64,000 bases of DNA, taken from assembly GCF_004337985.1 (NCBI RefSeq), contig NC_043741.1, positions 2,549,348 to 2,613,347 on the forward strand, given 5' to 3'. Every line of letters begins with the position of its first letter. The first letter of the stretch is position 1. Under the pieces are notes generated by a model. That model did not search any database. It was not told the DNA's origin and worked only from the letters and a program-made list of their open reading frames with translations. Source of the stretch: Pyricularia pennisetigena. Its lineage: Eukaryota; Ascomycota; Sordariomycetes; Magnaporthales; Pyriculariaceae. The translations under genes were made by a program, and so were the position numbers. Shown here one piece after another: positions 21,388-33,532 of this stretch.

Positions 21388-22799
21388 TAGATTTAGATTA
21401 GGTTTTCTTCGATTCGGAGATTGGTTGTGCGAGATATGTTGTAGGTCGTCGGTTTGAGGTTGAGGTTATATGGGCCAATATCTAGCTATATTGACGTTGG
21501 CAATCGGGCTCTTTGAGAATGGTAGCAAGATGATGTACACAGCCCTTGAGGTCGGGGAAGCTCTGACGTTTTGTGCAAAGCTTTGAGCGGCACAGCACAG
21601 CTCTTTGACGTCGTCGGAAAGCTATGGGGCAGAGAAAAATTGCGTCAAATGTCAAGCTTATCGCACCTTCCGCTCAAGTGAATTTGACCCCGTTCCACAG
21701 TGGAGAATAGCTTGTTCGCAACCGCTGAGACCCAGATTTCTCCGGGTGAAAATAACTCTCAAACTGCAGTGGCCGCCCGTCTCGTGAGCTGTAAGGTATG
21801 AACCCCACTCTCAGTTCTCCACACAAACGCGGAGTTCCCAAATTCAATTGAGTTTGGTTAAAGCCGGTTCTCTTCTATCCACCGTTGTAGTGCTTGCGGC
21901 TATAATGGAAGTAAACCCCGAAGGTTCACTAACGTCGTCATTTACTACTTGTATCAACATTTTTTTTGGGCTGTTTACCGACGCATTCTGGCCCATACAG
22001 CCACACTCCTTTTTTCTGGGGTATCCACCTCCTCACCGTTGGCGGTCTTCAGGCCAGGGGGTGCTGTTTGTGAAAACTATTGTCATCCACCGGGCGAACG
22101 GATCGGCTGCATATTCGGCGAACTGCCCCATGCCGGTTCAGTCTTGCATATGAAAGGAGGCCGGCTTCTTGCGGGCAGCAAGTGCATATTGCATGGGCAA
22201 GTGAATAGTAGGGCCGCAGCAATGGATACACACGGCAACTATTTGGGAAAGGCTAGGGGCACAAGGTTAAGTTCGCCGAACACCGGAGCTGTCCCAGGTC
22301 TCGCTCCAAGTTAGTTTCCTCAACCCTTTACTCGTATACTTCTTTTGTTCGTCATGTATTCCTCCCTTCTATGCCCATAGTAGTCATTTCATCCTTCTGC
22401 AAGCTGTCTTCTGTATTTGTGAACACTTGCCCAGGAGGACTAAAAGAACAGTTCGCCTCACGAAAAGGAGATCATTCATCCTTTTATACGGGGTCTTTGC
22501 TGGCAAAACATAAAATCCTTTACCAGTTAGGTGCAATATAATTAACAAATAACAGACTGGCAACTGCTGTTCGCTTTCACATGAAGCTAACATAAGAAGA
22601 CCACTTGCATGTTACTAATTAACCAATAGAAATCTCGCAAACCGCCCTAGTGCTAAATAAAATCACCAAAAGGGTGCGGTGGTTAGGAGCGCTTGGGTAT
22701 TTGTTTGATAAATAAAGAAAGTATTGGGGAGGGAAAAAATACGCCGTCGGGGCTTATAGCCTCATGAGAGGTTGAGGTATCGAGCCGAGTCAAAAATAA
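21388..22799. other. Intergenic, DLD1 promoter side
   Basis: About 1.4 kb between the DLD1 start and the tRNA 3' end. Open frames near 21848-22314 begin at TTG rather than ATG and show no motif. A GCCAAT lies about 85 bp upstream of the DLD1 start. Confidence 0.5.
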
Positions 22800-22938
22800 T
22801 GATCAGAGTGGGATTCGAACCCACGCCACTTGCGTGACTAGCAATCACGATGTGAAACCATCATCTGAATCCAGGTGAACTGGAGGAAGCGAGATATCAA
22901 CCTGAAGCTAGCGCCTTAGACCGCTCGGCCATCTGACC
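22800..22938 (-). tRNA. tRNA-Leu(CAG) with a 57-nt intron
   Basis: Reading the - strand from 22938, the acceptor 5' strand GGTCAGA pairs with TCTGATC at 22807-22801, with one G-U pair, and the discriminator is A at 22800. The D arm has the class II pattern GGCCGAGCGGTCTAAGGC. The anticodon stem CTAGC pairs with GCTAG (22842-22838). The loop reads TTCAGG plus T, giving anticodon CAG. An intron at 22900-22844 sits after position 37, the canonical place. A variable arm (CAC/GTG stem) precedes the T arm GTGGG-TTCGAAT-CCCAC. The long variable arm, discriminator A and anticodon all say leucine. Confidence 0.93.
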
Positions 22939-23943
22939 TTGGAAAGGATGTGTGGGTTTACTGATTATAAAGGGGTGTGGAGCTGTGCGGTTGTCGGTGA
23001 TTTGGTGTGCCCTACTGCTGCAGCGTCTCACTGATGTGGGGCCGTAGGGGCGCATACGCCGTCTCGCGGGCCTCTGATGATGTGGGCTCAGGCGAGGCAT
23101 TTGGGGGGCTGGCCTATTCTCTACCTCGATGACTGTCCCAAGCAGAATGGTCATCAATCTTCAATCTCGCGTCCCTTGTGGTAGCGACTGAATATACGTC
23201 TCGGCTCCTCAGACAAAACACCTTTCGTGTCACTGGGTACTTGGCGTTGGCTTGCGTTGACCATGCTCTGCTCAGACGAGTGCGTCGATGAGCTGATCAA
23301 GTTCGTATTCATACAAGACAAGATGAGTTGGATCCGATGAAGAAAAGTGAGATCAAGCGACTGGCCTTAGATGGCTGGTGGGAGATTGAATTATCTGTCG
23401 GCAAGATATGAAGTCGCTAGTTGTCTCGCTGCCGATATTGGTGTTGTCAATTTGGTGCGCTAGGTCAGAAATCTGTACCGATGTAGTTTTGCAAGTTGAA
23501 TAAGCTGCCATCACAGAATGGACGTCGAGATGAATTTATTAATTCTGGAAAAGGTAGGCAGCTGCAAAGGTTTTGGGCAATCGTGCCTACACAGGAAGGC
23601 ACGACAAGATTGACACAACATCTACATCTGTACTTATTTTGGTAGCTCATGCGGAGAAAACAAGAATTGTGTGTTGCCCAAGTACAAAGAGACGAATATT
23701 TGGTAGGAGGAGGGATGTGACTTCAATAAAAGGGACCTACCTAAGTAGGCAACGAGTATATATTGAACACGAGCGGTTGATTGGAAGAGACGTAAAAAAG
23801 CCGTTGCGCAATTATATGATGTCGCGGGTGATTTTATCTAGTTCGGATTTCGAAGTGTTCAAGTGGCCAAACAAAATCCGAGTCAACATGAGTCCAATTT
23901 GCTCGACTACTTCCACTCGAACAAAGAAACAAAAATAATCAGA
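22939..23943. other. Intergenic between tRNA-Leu and FPGS
   Basis: About 1 kb: the tRNA 5' flank and the promoter of the folylpolyglutamate synthase gene. No CACGTG is found here, unlike upstream of the long paralog. No gene is seen. Confidence 0.5.
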
Positions 23944-25806
23944 ATGCCGGTCGCGCGCGCTGCCATGAGGCCAAGAGCCCAATTGCGATGGATGCTCATG
24001 GCCAACATCCGGAGCAGAACTTTTTCCGCGCGAGTCTCCCGGGGCCGAAGCTACAGCGTTTGTGGCCTCCTAACCCCCCACCGCTGGTTTCTTTTAATCC
24101 AACAAACCAATCCATAGTACTAATGTTCATATCCAGGACGCAATCGACCTGCTCAACACGCTTCAAACGCCGTTCAAGGTCTTCCAAGCCCGGGTCGCGG
24201 CCGGCGTCCGGCCCGATGCCAGCTTCATGACCGAGATGCGCTCCTGCCTGGCACGCATCGGCCACAGCCCACGTGACCTAGACCGCCTAAACATTGTGCA
24301 CGTCGCTGGGACCAAGGGCAAGGGGACCGTCTGCGCGTACGTCGACTCCATCCTCAACCGGTGGCGGGCATCGCACGGCGTGCCGGCCAAGCTGGGGCTG
24401 CTCACCAGTCCGCACTTGATTTCCGTCCGGGAGCGCATCCGCATCAATTCAGAGCCGGTCAGCGAGGACTTGTTTGCCAAGTACTTCTTCGAGGTTTGGG
24501 ATCGCTTGGAGCAGAACCCACCCCAGGGCTCTGTGGTGGGCGTGCCAGATGACGGGTCTGATCGAAAGGACGACTGGCTGGATCACTGGTCCGGAGGCAG
24601 CTACGCTGGCAAGCCCATCTACGCCCGCTACCTTACCTTGATGAGTTGGCACCTCTTCTTGTCCGAGGGTGTCGGCCTTGCTGTCTACGAGACCGGCATT
24701 GGCGGCGAGTACGATGCCACCAACGTCGTCGAGAGGCCGCTGGCGACAGCCATCACGACCCTCGGTATAGATCACGTGCATGCGCTCGGCGGGACGATTG
24801 GGGAGATCGCATGGCACAAGGCTGGAATCATAAAGCCCGGTAGTGCGAACTACACGGTGAGGCATGAGGCGTTTCCGGAAGCTGAAGATGTGTTGAAGGC
24901 GAGGGCAGCGGAAAAGGGCGCCGGCTTGGAGTTCCTGGAGATTGACCCGAGGCTCGACGTGGTCAAAGTACATCCGAATAAGGGGTTCCAGAGGCAGAAT
25001 GCCACGCTGGGAGTTGCACTTGCCGAAGCCGCGTTATCCAAGCTTGATCCAAGATTCACAGTCAAGGAGAGTCTTCCGCAAGAGTTTGTGGAAGGACTGG
25101 AGAAGGTTGTATGGCGTGGACGATGCGAGGTCAAGGAGGAAAGCGATGTCAGGTGGCACATTGACGGCGCGCATACGCTGGATAGTCTCAAGGTCGCGGG
25201 TGGATGGTTTGCCGATGAGGTCAAAAACAAGTATGTGCCATGGATGATATATGCATGGTATGGCCTAACTAACTTCTTCCCAGATCCGGTCCTCGAGCGC
25301 TTGTATTCAACCAGCAAGGCCGCTCCGAGGCAACAGAATTTTTAGAAGACTTTTGTGCCGCTACCAAATCGCCAGACGGCAGAGGATTTGATCTGGTGCT
25401 CTTTTGCACAAATCGAACGTATGCCGTTGAAGGCTTCAAGCAGGGTTTGTCATTGTCTCCTGCACCTTCTCCGAATTTTCTCTCAAGATTGATCCTGACT
25501 GATGAGTCTCCGCTGGCAGAGTTTGTCAACCATACCGTCGACGCCGCCGAGGTAGGCAGCCTGAAGGTTCAACATGCATTCGCCAAAAAATGGCTTGAGC
25601 TCGACCCCAATGTCGGCGAAATCAAGATTGTTGGTAGCGTAGAAGAGGCTATCCAAGCTGTGCGGAAGCTCGCTGCTGGAAAACCTACATCTACTGCGGA
25701 CAAGAACCATCAAATCCATAGTCAAGTTCAGGCGCTGATAACTGGAAGCATACATCTGATAGGGGGCGCTCTAGAGATCTTAGAAGGAGGCCCCAAGAAT
25801 CTTTGA
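23944..25806 (+). CDS. MET7: Folylpolyglutamate synthase, 4 exons
   Basis: Adds glutamates to folates in cytosol and mitochondria, retaining them and supporting methionine synthesis (family knowledge). Exons are 23944-24057, 24137-25230, 25284-25444 and 25520-25806, giving 551 residues. Intron 1 (79 nt) has donor GTTTGT, branch TACTAAT and acceptor ATCCAG. It joins SRGRSYS to DAIDLLNTLQTP, the normal family start. Intron 2 (53 nt) has GTATGT, CTAAC and TTCCCAG, and restores KSGPRALVFNQQGRS. A 75-nt third intron (GTTTGT...GGCAG, CTGAC branch) is in frame without a stop. Removing it gives the expected FKQEFVNH, so splicing is preferred, but read-through is possible. Motifs are GTKGKGT (from residue 96), TSPHLISVRERIRI, ETGIGGEYDATNV, GIDHVHALGGTIGEIAWHKAGIIKPG and IDGAHTLDSL. 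The first 38 residues are Arg-rich and resemble a mitochondrial presequence. A frame beginning at 24227 is N-terminally short. Confidence 0.95.
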
Positions 25807-28800
25807 ACAACGCACACTACTCAAGAGGTTCTCAGATCGCACATGTTTTCTTTTCAGAGCAAGCGCATACGAGCTTTTGGTGCAGTTTGAACTCCAAGAA
25901 CTTCTTTTACAAGACATAATACTTGGTATCTGTTTGGGGTTCCCAGCTAATGGGTTCCCTGACTGCCATTTGATTCTTCAGCTGTTGATATTACAATCAC
26001 TTCAAACGCTTGGAAGAGCCATCGAAGCAGCTGTTCGTGTAAACTGTCGAGACTAAAGCCGTGCAGCCCCAAGAGCAGCTTGGCTTGGCCTAGCATATCC
26101 ACGCTGAAAACTCAACACCATGGAGGAAGATCACAGTGCAGGGCACGTTTTGGTAATACGGCAAGGCTGCTGACAAAGTACCAGCGCTCTGTGAGAAGGA
26201 AGTTTACGCTGCCGACTGCCAACCAGCCAAGACAAGACTACCACCCGGCCAGCGGCTACACATCATCAACAACATTGGAAAATCTCCGTACTGCTGCAGG
26301 TGGTTTCCAAGAGTCTGTCTATTGGATAGAAAAGTGGGAGGCGCCAATGAGCTTCCAGGGGATTTGGAGATGCAAGCTTAAATCTATTTCTGAACTTTTA
26401 TTATTCCCGACGCGACGTGCAGGAGGGTGGGCGGGGATTATGGATGTCTGCCAAGGACTGAGGCTACCTGGGCTGCAACAAGCTGGCCAGAGCGTACTTC
26501 GCAACGGATGCAAAAGAACTTGGAGGGTTTGGCAAAGCAAATGGAAAATGGCAGCGCAGAAGAGGAGGAAGTCATGGACAGCGCCGCAGGCACCCGTCAC
26601 TTGAGGCCTTGGAGGGGCAGCATGGACCCGTGTATACGTGACTGACTGATTCAATCACAAACATGTACTTCCTTGCTTGAATCCAACCGATGTCCATGAT
26701 TTGCAGCAAAAAAACTATTAATATATTTAAATAGTATGGAACCCGTATAAAAGCACGCGTGATCAAGTGTTGGCAGACAGCGATCCCAAAATTTCCACGT
26801 TTTTTTTTTTTTTAACCCAGCCGAGGCATGTTTGACTGGCGTCTATTCTAGTAAAAAAAGGAAATTAAATGCTCCTAGTGTCGATCATCGCCAACGGTCT
26901 AGCGCGGACAAGGCGTTATGCTGAAGATTTGCACACCACACGCTACAACATGAGGAAAAAAAGCAAGCAGCGCAACATTTTGACGGCATGGCTCAAAAGA
27001 GAAACAAAAAAAGTAAAAACCTGACGTCCAGCTCGCGTCCATGGCTCTTGCTTCCAACAAAAAGTCAGCAGAGAGTTACATTATGGAAATGATTGGGACT
27101 ATCGCACGTCGTCGGATGCACAAGAAAAAAGAAAGGGAAAAAAAAAATTAGACGCCCCGATAGTTGGCCCTTTTCATAAAGGCTACTCGATTTGACGTGC
27201 AAGACGTGAGATAGAGCGGGCCGAAATGTTTACCGCAAGCGCCGACAGATGCGTAATCCGTGGACACCGATGTGATTGGTGCGCGCTTGCATGAAGTGTG
27301 ATAGGTTTTGTACATCAGCATCCTTTCCGTGGTTGCGGCCCATCTCTTCTGCGAGTTCTGGTAGGCGAGCTTGGTGGGGACTAAAGTTTCCGAGCCTTGC
27401 GTTCTGATTCGTCCCCTGTTTAAACGTGATGGTTGCTTGGTGCGTTGGAGGATCCACACACACCTGCAGGAACGCCGTGTGCGCTTGGCATGAAAGAGAA
27501 AGAAAAAAAGACGAGGGCTAACATACCAAGCAAGTGGCAGATTTAAAGATAGACTAAAAATAGAAACAAGTAAAAAAGATGTGAGCGTAGCAGCAAGCAA
27601 TGATTTGCCGCACATTATAAACACAATTGCAAATCGTCATCATCATACGCGGTATGTGTAATTTCCCACTTGTATCGCCGCAAAGATGCATGACAGCTTG
27701 GGATGATCAGAAGGAAATTGAAGGAGGGTGAAAAAGCACAGACTAGGTAGGGGCTAGCTCGTGAATAGGATGTTGCATTTCGTTGATCAGGCAAGTCCTT
27801 GGGAACCAGACGTCAAACCAAGTAAGATACCACCTTACCCAGAGGAAAAAAGCTTATTCGACGCACTAGCACTTCGTATTGGGCCCTTGACAGCGTCTCA
27901 GCAGAGCCACTCAAGTGCGCATCGGCATAAACATGTCGCTGGCATCAAGATGGACAAACCCAGCAGAGGAGGGCTATCAAACCCCATTTTTGGAGACAGA
28001 AAAGCCCATCAAACACGTAAAAATGGCCTCTCTGTATTAATATTCTCGCTGCTCGCGACAAAGACATGGATCAAAGAAAAGTTTCGTTTTCAACCTGACA
28101 CCGCCCACCTGGCAAATATAACCCCATGTAATATAGCAGACCCTTGGCAAATGCAGTTTAGTCTTTTGTTGTTGCCCTACTTAGCATCTGTGGAGGAGTA
28201 ACCGTACTGTACAACACGTACCGATCCCCACCGTCCCGGGCAAATAGAAAATCCAGCATGACGGTTATGCGAGTGTTCGAATTTAGATTTTAGCTCACCT
28301 TTGGTGGCGTGGTACGCTGCCAAGCGTCACGTCTCTTTTGTTTCTTGATAAAATCAAATGCTTTCCTTTGTTAATATTAGATTTTGTCATTTTGACTCGT
28401 CCCCATGCCTGTTTTGCTCAGGTTGTTTGCTGTTTAATGGTAACCTGCAAACGCATGAGGAGGACCCCCGTCGGTGGAAACGCTTTCCAGACGCCAGCCC
28501 TCGACAGGCGGGGTTAGTATGAGATGGGTGGATTGTTTTCTTTTTTCTTTTTTCTTTTTCAAAAAAAAAAAAAAAAAAAAAAAAAAACCGACAGTGATAT
28601 TGATATTGATAATGATAATGATATTGATATTGTTATTAATTTATTTGAACTTGAAAGTTCTTTTGTCTTCTTATGCCGATGTTGGTTCGTTCCTGACTTG
28701 GGACTATGAACCTAGCCTGTCCCCTGATAATGTGATAATGTGGACGAGATGCATTTTTGCTGCTACGTGTTCGTCCAAAATCGTTCAGACCGCACTGCCC

Positions 28801-29603
28801 AAGATGTGACATGTTTTAAACACACTAACATCCCGGGATGCGGAAGTTTGAACAGGGAGAATCTTCGGCCGAACAAGCCACAGGTCATCGGGATGAAAAG
28901 TAAACCAGCTGCAGGCGATGTAATATATACCACCTAGGGTACTTTGTTAGCCTAGTCTGGGGCGTTAGGTGAGGCTGCAGCTGTCATCACAAAAGCTTGG
29001 GCTGTGGAGCATTTTATTAGACACGGATGAGGGGTTATGGAGTGGTCCATCAGTCTGGCCGTTGTCAGCACTACTCTAATCTACTTATGCATGAGTGAAA
29101 AAGAAATCTCCCCTAGGGTTGCTTAGCATCAACAAAGTGCACCTACTACGTCTGTCAAACATAATAGCAACCTTGCGGCCAGCCGGTGTTTTGCTGTAGC
29201 ATTCAGCCGAAGACTTCTGTCGCGCGCAGGACGACATGATATCATGAACGGATTTTTATTTTTTTTTGGCCGAAGCTTGTTTCAACCAATTGTGCAGCAG
29301 TCTCTGGTTTCTCCGAACCCCAGGCTTGTGAGTGACACAATCGAGCAGTTTATGAGGTCAGACAAATCAGTTCGGACTGATGACCGAGTTTGGGGGCGTG
29401 CAGCCGCCTGCGCCGTCTATATGCATCCTTGGGGACAGATGGGGGGTTTTTTGTCGAGACAGAATTAATGATCCGAGTGCGCCGTAAGACGGAAGTTAAA
29501 AGGTGGGCTCCTATTATCCGCACGACCAAAGTGGCGGAAATCAACCAAAAGCAAGATTGGCAAGTCTAGGCTGTCAGGTACCTACCCTACAAAAAAAAAA
29601 AAA
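25807..29603. other. Gene-poor stretch, left of the assembly gap
   Basis: About 3.8 kb with no supportable gene. Longer open frames (26080-26604, 27761-28201) lack motifs, and the second starts at GTG. Landmarks are a T12 at 26801-26812 and an A-run near 28561-28587 next to GATATTGATAATGATAATG-like imperfect repeats. No transposase or reverse-transcriptase motif was recognised. Confidence 0.5.
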
Positions 29604-29996
29604 NNNNNNNNNNNNNNNNNNNNNNNNNNNNNNNNNNNNNNNNNNNNNNNNNNNNNNNNNNNNNNNNNNNNNNNNNNNNNNNNNNNNNNNNNNNNNNNNN
29701 NNNNNNNNNNNNNNNNNNNNNNNNNNNNNNNNNNNNNNNNNNNNNNNNNNNNNNNNNNNNNNNNNNNNNNNNNNNNNNNNNNNNNNNNNNNNNNNNNNNN
29801 NNNNNNNNNNNNNNNNNNNNNNNNNNNNNNNNNNNNNNNNNNNNNNNNNNNNNNNNNNNNNNNNNNNNNNNNNNNNNNNNNNNNNNNNNNNNNNNNNNNN
29901 NNNNNNNNNNNNNNNNNNNNNNNNNNNNNNNNNNNNNNNNNNNNNNNNNNNNNNNNNNNNNNNNNNNNNNNNNNNNNNNNNNNNNNNNNNNNNNNN
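29604..29996. other. Assembly gap, 393 N
   Basis: Run of N preceded directly by A13 (29591-29603). The contig break probably lies in a homopolymer. Its true length is unknown. Any frame drawn across it is meaningless. Confidence 0.99.
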
Positions 29997-32900
29997 CCCA
30001 CGTGCTCACCGAAGCGAGATAATAGACTAGAGCGCGGGATTGATTGACGTGAATGAAGGATTCCGAATGGGATGAGGCCAGCCAGACAGGCCTGTATACC
30101 CTTGCCGAGGGCTAGCTCCCATTCCATGTCAGATTCTTACGCCTTTCCATATCGGGAAATATTCATCGACTCCTGGGATTATCGATGCGCGGCGCGGTGT
30201 CGGGTGGCTCGAATTCTGCGAGAGAGGGTGATTACAGGCGGCCAATATGAGCTCTGATAGTGTGAGCCTTTGGTACCAGGCTCGCCAGGCCAGATCACAA
30301 GGCTTCGGTAGTAGAGATGATAGAAGTGGTATCTGTATGGCCAGGCCCGGACAGGCTGATACCTTGAGTCTCCGCTAATACACGTGGTACAGCTGCACTG
30401 CTAGCAAAACCACCCCAAGGGTGGGCTGCAAAAGTAAACGTTTGGGCTCATTTGGCAATCAGGCTACTGATTGCTTGCAAGGACAGACAAGGCAGTGATG
30501 AACGGTCCCGACACTGCGTACCTTTTCTCAACTAGGAAATTTTCTGGTAAATGTGAGACGATGCAAAGAATGATTATAGTACCATCAAGAAGTAATCGGC
30601 AAGTGGGTGGTCGATCCCATTCCATATCACCACAATTGTGGACAAATGATGAACACACAGGGCGGTCCGCATTACCACGGGGCCCATTTCTGTCGCCGAT
30701 GGTCCTGTACATACTACATACAGTACATAGACACCTAGCAAGTCATTTGGCGCGTACGGATGTAAATCATCAGGCTGCCCTAGAGCTTGCATTAACGGCG
30801 TCAACAGCCTCGCTCATACCAGGGGGCACGACTGAATCGCTCCCATGTGTCACATCAAACCGACGGGTGGCTGCGCAGGTGCCAAGAGTGGCAAAGTTAA
30901 GAGCCTCATCTGATCATCCCAGTGGTCAGTTACCTCTTTTTGACACATCGATCGCGAACTCTAAGGGTTGCATGAATTGTCCGTCTGTGAAGTGGATCGT
31001 GGAGTTGAGCGATGACATTGATCTCCATAACCCTAAAGCTATTCGCGACACACTAGCGGGGTTTACCTCCCCCCTGGTGACACATTAACACCGGCTTTGG
31101 CAGTGAACTCCGTTGAGTATCACGGACCTAAAAAGAAGGTTAGAATCGTTGCAGATGTATACTAGACAAATGCATTGCTTTGATCGTTTGCAGACAAAAC
31201 GTAGAGATCGGTGGGTAAGCTGGACATGTTTTGACGAAAAAGCAGGCCGTGAGCCACAGGGAATGGCTAAAGGGAATTCGAGATGTAAAACCAGGTAGGT
31301 ACTTCAGTGTGCGGCATAATGTATCGCAGGGCTGTGGTTGACTCGCGCGACTTTGCAGAGATCCAGTACCTCTTGGCAAAGGTTTACTGTGCAGGTCTAC
31401 CTTAAAATGGCCAAATGGCGACACCTAGGGCAGACTTGGAGGGTACTGACTATCAAGGATCGAAGCTTAACTGGATCTATTAATTGTGTTGTGTGTTGCT
31501 AAAGAAAAAATAAACTCGGTAGCTGTGAACCAGACTACAGAAGAAAAGAAAAAGAACAAGGGGAAAAAAATTAAAAAAAGAAAATACAGACGTTTCTGCA
31601 GTCTTGCCGATCAACCAAACTAGCATGATGCGGCCCGACAGAGATCGGCAGCGAGTAAAAAGGACGCCAAAAAAGGCAGAAATGTTGGTAGGGAAGGCCA
31701 ATCAATCACTTCGTAAGGTGCTTTTGATGGATTGACGGGATCGATCAATCCTCAAATCGACCAGCCCAGCTATTATTCATTGCACCCTGTCGCGCTTTCT
31801 ACGACGTGCAGACGTCTAAAAGTGGGGTAACGATTGGCATTTGACACATCCCCGCCAGTCAGAGACACGTCAAAAATGGCCGGTTTAGGTTCTTTACAAC
31901 CAATGCCATGTAAAAAAAGAGTAAGAGTGCGGAACAAAGACGCGCTCATGACCGGTGACAGCCAACAACGCAGGGAGATCTATGTCCCAGAGTACTTTAT
32001 TAGGATTCGGGTTGGGAGGGAAATCCCTAGAGCCCCAAGAAAAGTATACTTACCAAAATACATGTAGTGACCATAGCAATTGAAGGAAGCACGGCTAAGC
32101 AAGGATTGGCTTGCATTGGTAAGCGTATTTCTGGGCTGGGATATTTTGTCTGGTACTTCTAGAAATTCTGGCCTGGTGATGGAAGGGTAGGCCATTGAAG
32201 AAAAAAGACGAGGGCGTATCAGAGACACGCCCGTTGATTCGGTTCCGGGCCACGGACGTTTGGAGCGTGGCTTGCATTTTGAGCTAGCCGAGCACCTACC
32301 TACTTGGTACGTATTGTATTGGACAAGGCAGGGTGGATGCGAGTGGGTGCTGACAAGAATGGCGTCGCGTCTATTTTTCAGGTGCCTTGGTCTGCAAAAC
32401 CTCCCTCCATTCATGCCCACAACCGAGAAGTGCAAAACTTTCCATTTCCCCCAAAAGTAGAGAATCCGTGAATTTATTCAACTACGTACACTTGCGCTCC
32501 TAAAAAGACTCCTAAAAAATTACATTTTTTGATTTTAATTTTATCTTAGAATTACTGGTAAACAACACAAGGCTCTCGCTCGCTTGTTGACTTTGGGGTC
32601 GTCAAGGTTCGCCAATCTTCTCTTTGTCAGACCCTGTTTCGCCTGGTAAGAAAATGTGCCAGTTTACCACCTCGAGTGGACCCACTCGTATGCTCCCACG
32701 CCTTTTTATTCGGCCCCACAACCATCCGTTGGGGGCACATTACTCGCTGTCTGCTCCTGCATGCTACTGGTCAGCTCATTGAGCGATGGGGCCCTAGCCG
32801 GGGGCTGCAAGTTCCCCTCCACTCCCTCCTCCCAGTTAGGTGCTGACCCTGCCCTCTTTCTGAACACCCCCGTTCCTTTCTTTCCTTTCTCTTCAAATTC

Positions 32901-33532
32901 CCACCACCCACCGGCCCGCCCTTCTATATCATGGTCTCTGAACCCTCCATTCTTCTATTTTTGGATCAACCATTTCAGCCCCATTACCATTCCTCTGCAC
33001 TGATGCAGCAAACAACGGCATTTTGACCCAAACTGGTTCAGATATCTACAAGCTACCTGCTTGTGCCATCCCGCCTCCTCCTCTCCCAAAAAAAACCAAC
33101 CGTCCCTGATCTTGGCATCGGTTGATTTGTTTGACAAGGGCCTAGTCGGGAGCTCCCCGTACAAGAACCAACGGTCCTGCTCCCCTCATCGATCAGGCCG
33201 TATACTACATATTTTCGCGTCTCATCCACCCCAGCACCACTCATTGCCAACCGCGAGCCTGGGACCAGTGTTTCTATTTTGGATTCGACCACTCTGCCTT
33301 AAAAGAGTCCTTACCTTCCTTTCGGATACGCTTGTTCTTACTGTCGCCGGTCGTCAAACAAGCCACAGCATCACGCTCACCACACACGCCCTCGGCGACG
33401 CTCACCATCGCCGACCGTCTGCGCCCAGACGACCGACTGGAGCCACAGCCATCTCCACCCGGAGACACCTTACCAGCCTGGACAGGCATTCATTTTTACA
33501 CATAGCGACCACTTTCGCGAATAGTCTTCAAA
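29997..33532. other. Gene-poor stretch and MADS-box gene upstream region
   Basis: About 3.5 kb without a convincing gene. The frame at 30471-31088 opens at TTG and shows no motif. From about 32600 the strand becomes C/T-rich, consistent with a long leader of the MADS-box gene. That leader contains several upstream ATGs, including a 42-codon frame at 32654-32782. Confidence 0.5.

Noticed and set aside
21848..22314. Frames with a hydrophobic start or several Cys, considered as a small secreted protein
   Set aside because: Both frames begin at TTG; the internal ATG removes the hydrophobic stretch; no clean gene model.
26080..26604. 174-codon frame on the + strand downstream of FPGS
   Set aside because: No domain; neighbouring frames look equally plausible in parts, so it may be a decayed fragment, but nothing supports a gene.
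27761..28201. 146-codon frame on the + strand
   Set aside because: Opens at GTG; the first ATG is at 27770; the translation shows no motif and local composition is non-coding.
29503..30127. Open frames spanning the N run
   Set aside because: Created by undetermined bases; not real coding sequence.
30471..31088. 205-codon frame on the + strand
   Set aside because: Opens at TTG; no recognisable domain; lies in a gene-poor region beside the gap. Kept only as a possibility for RNA evidence.
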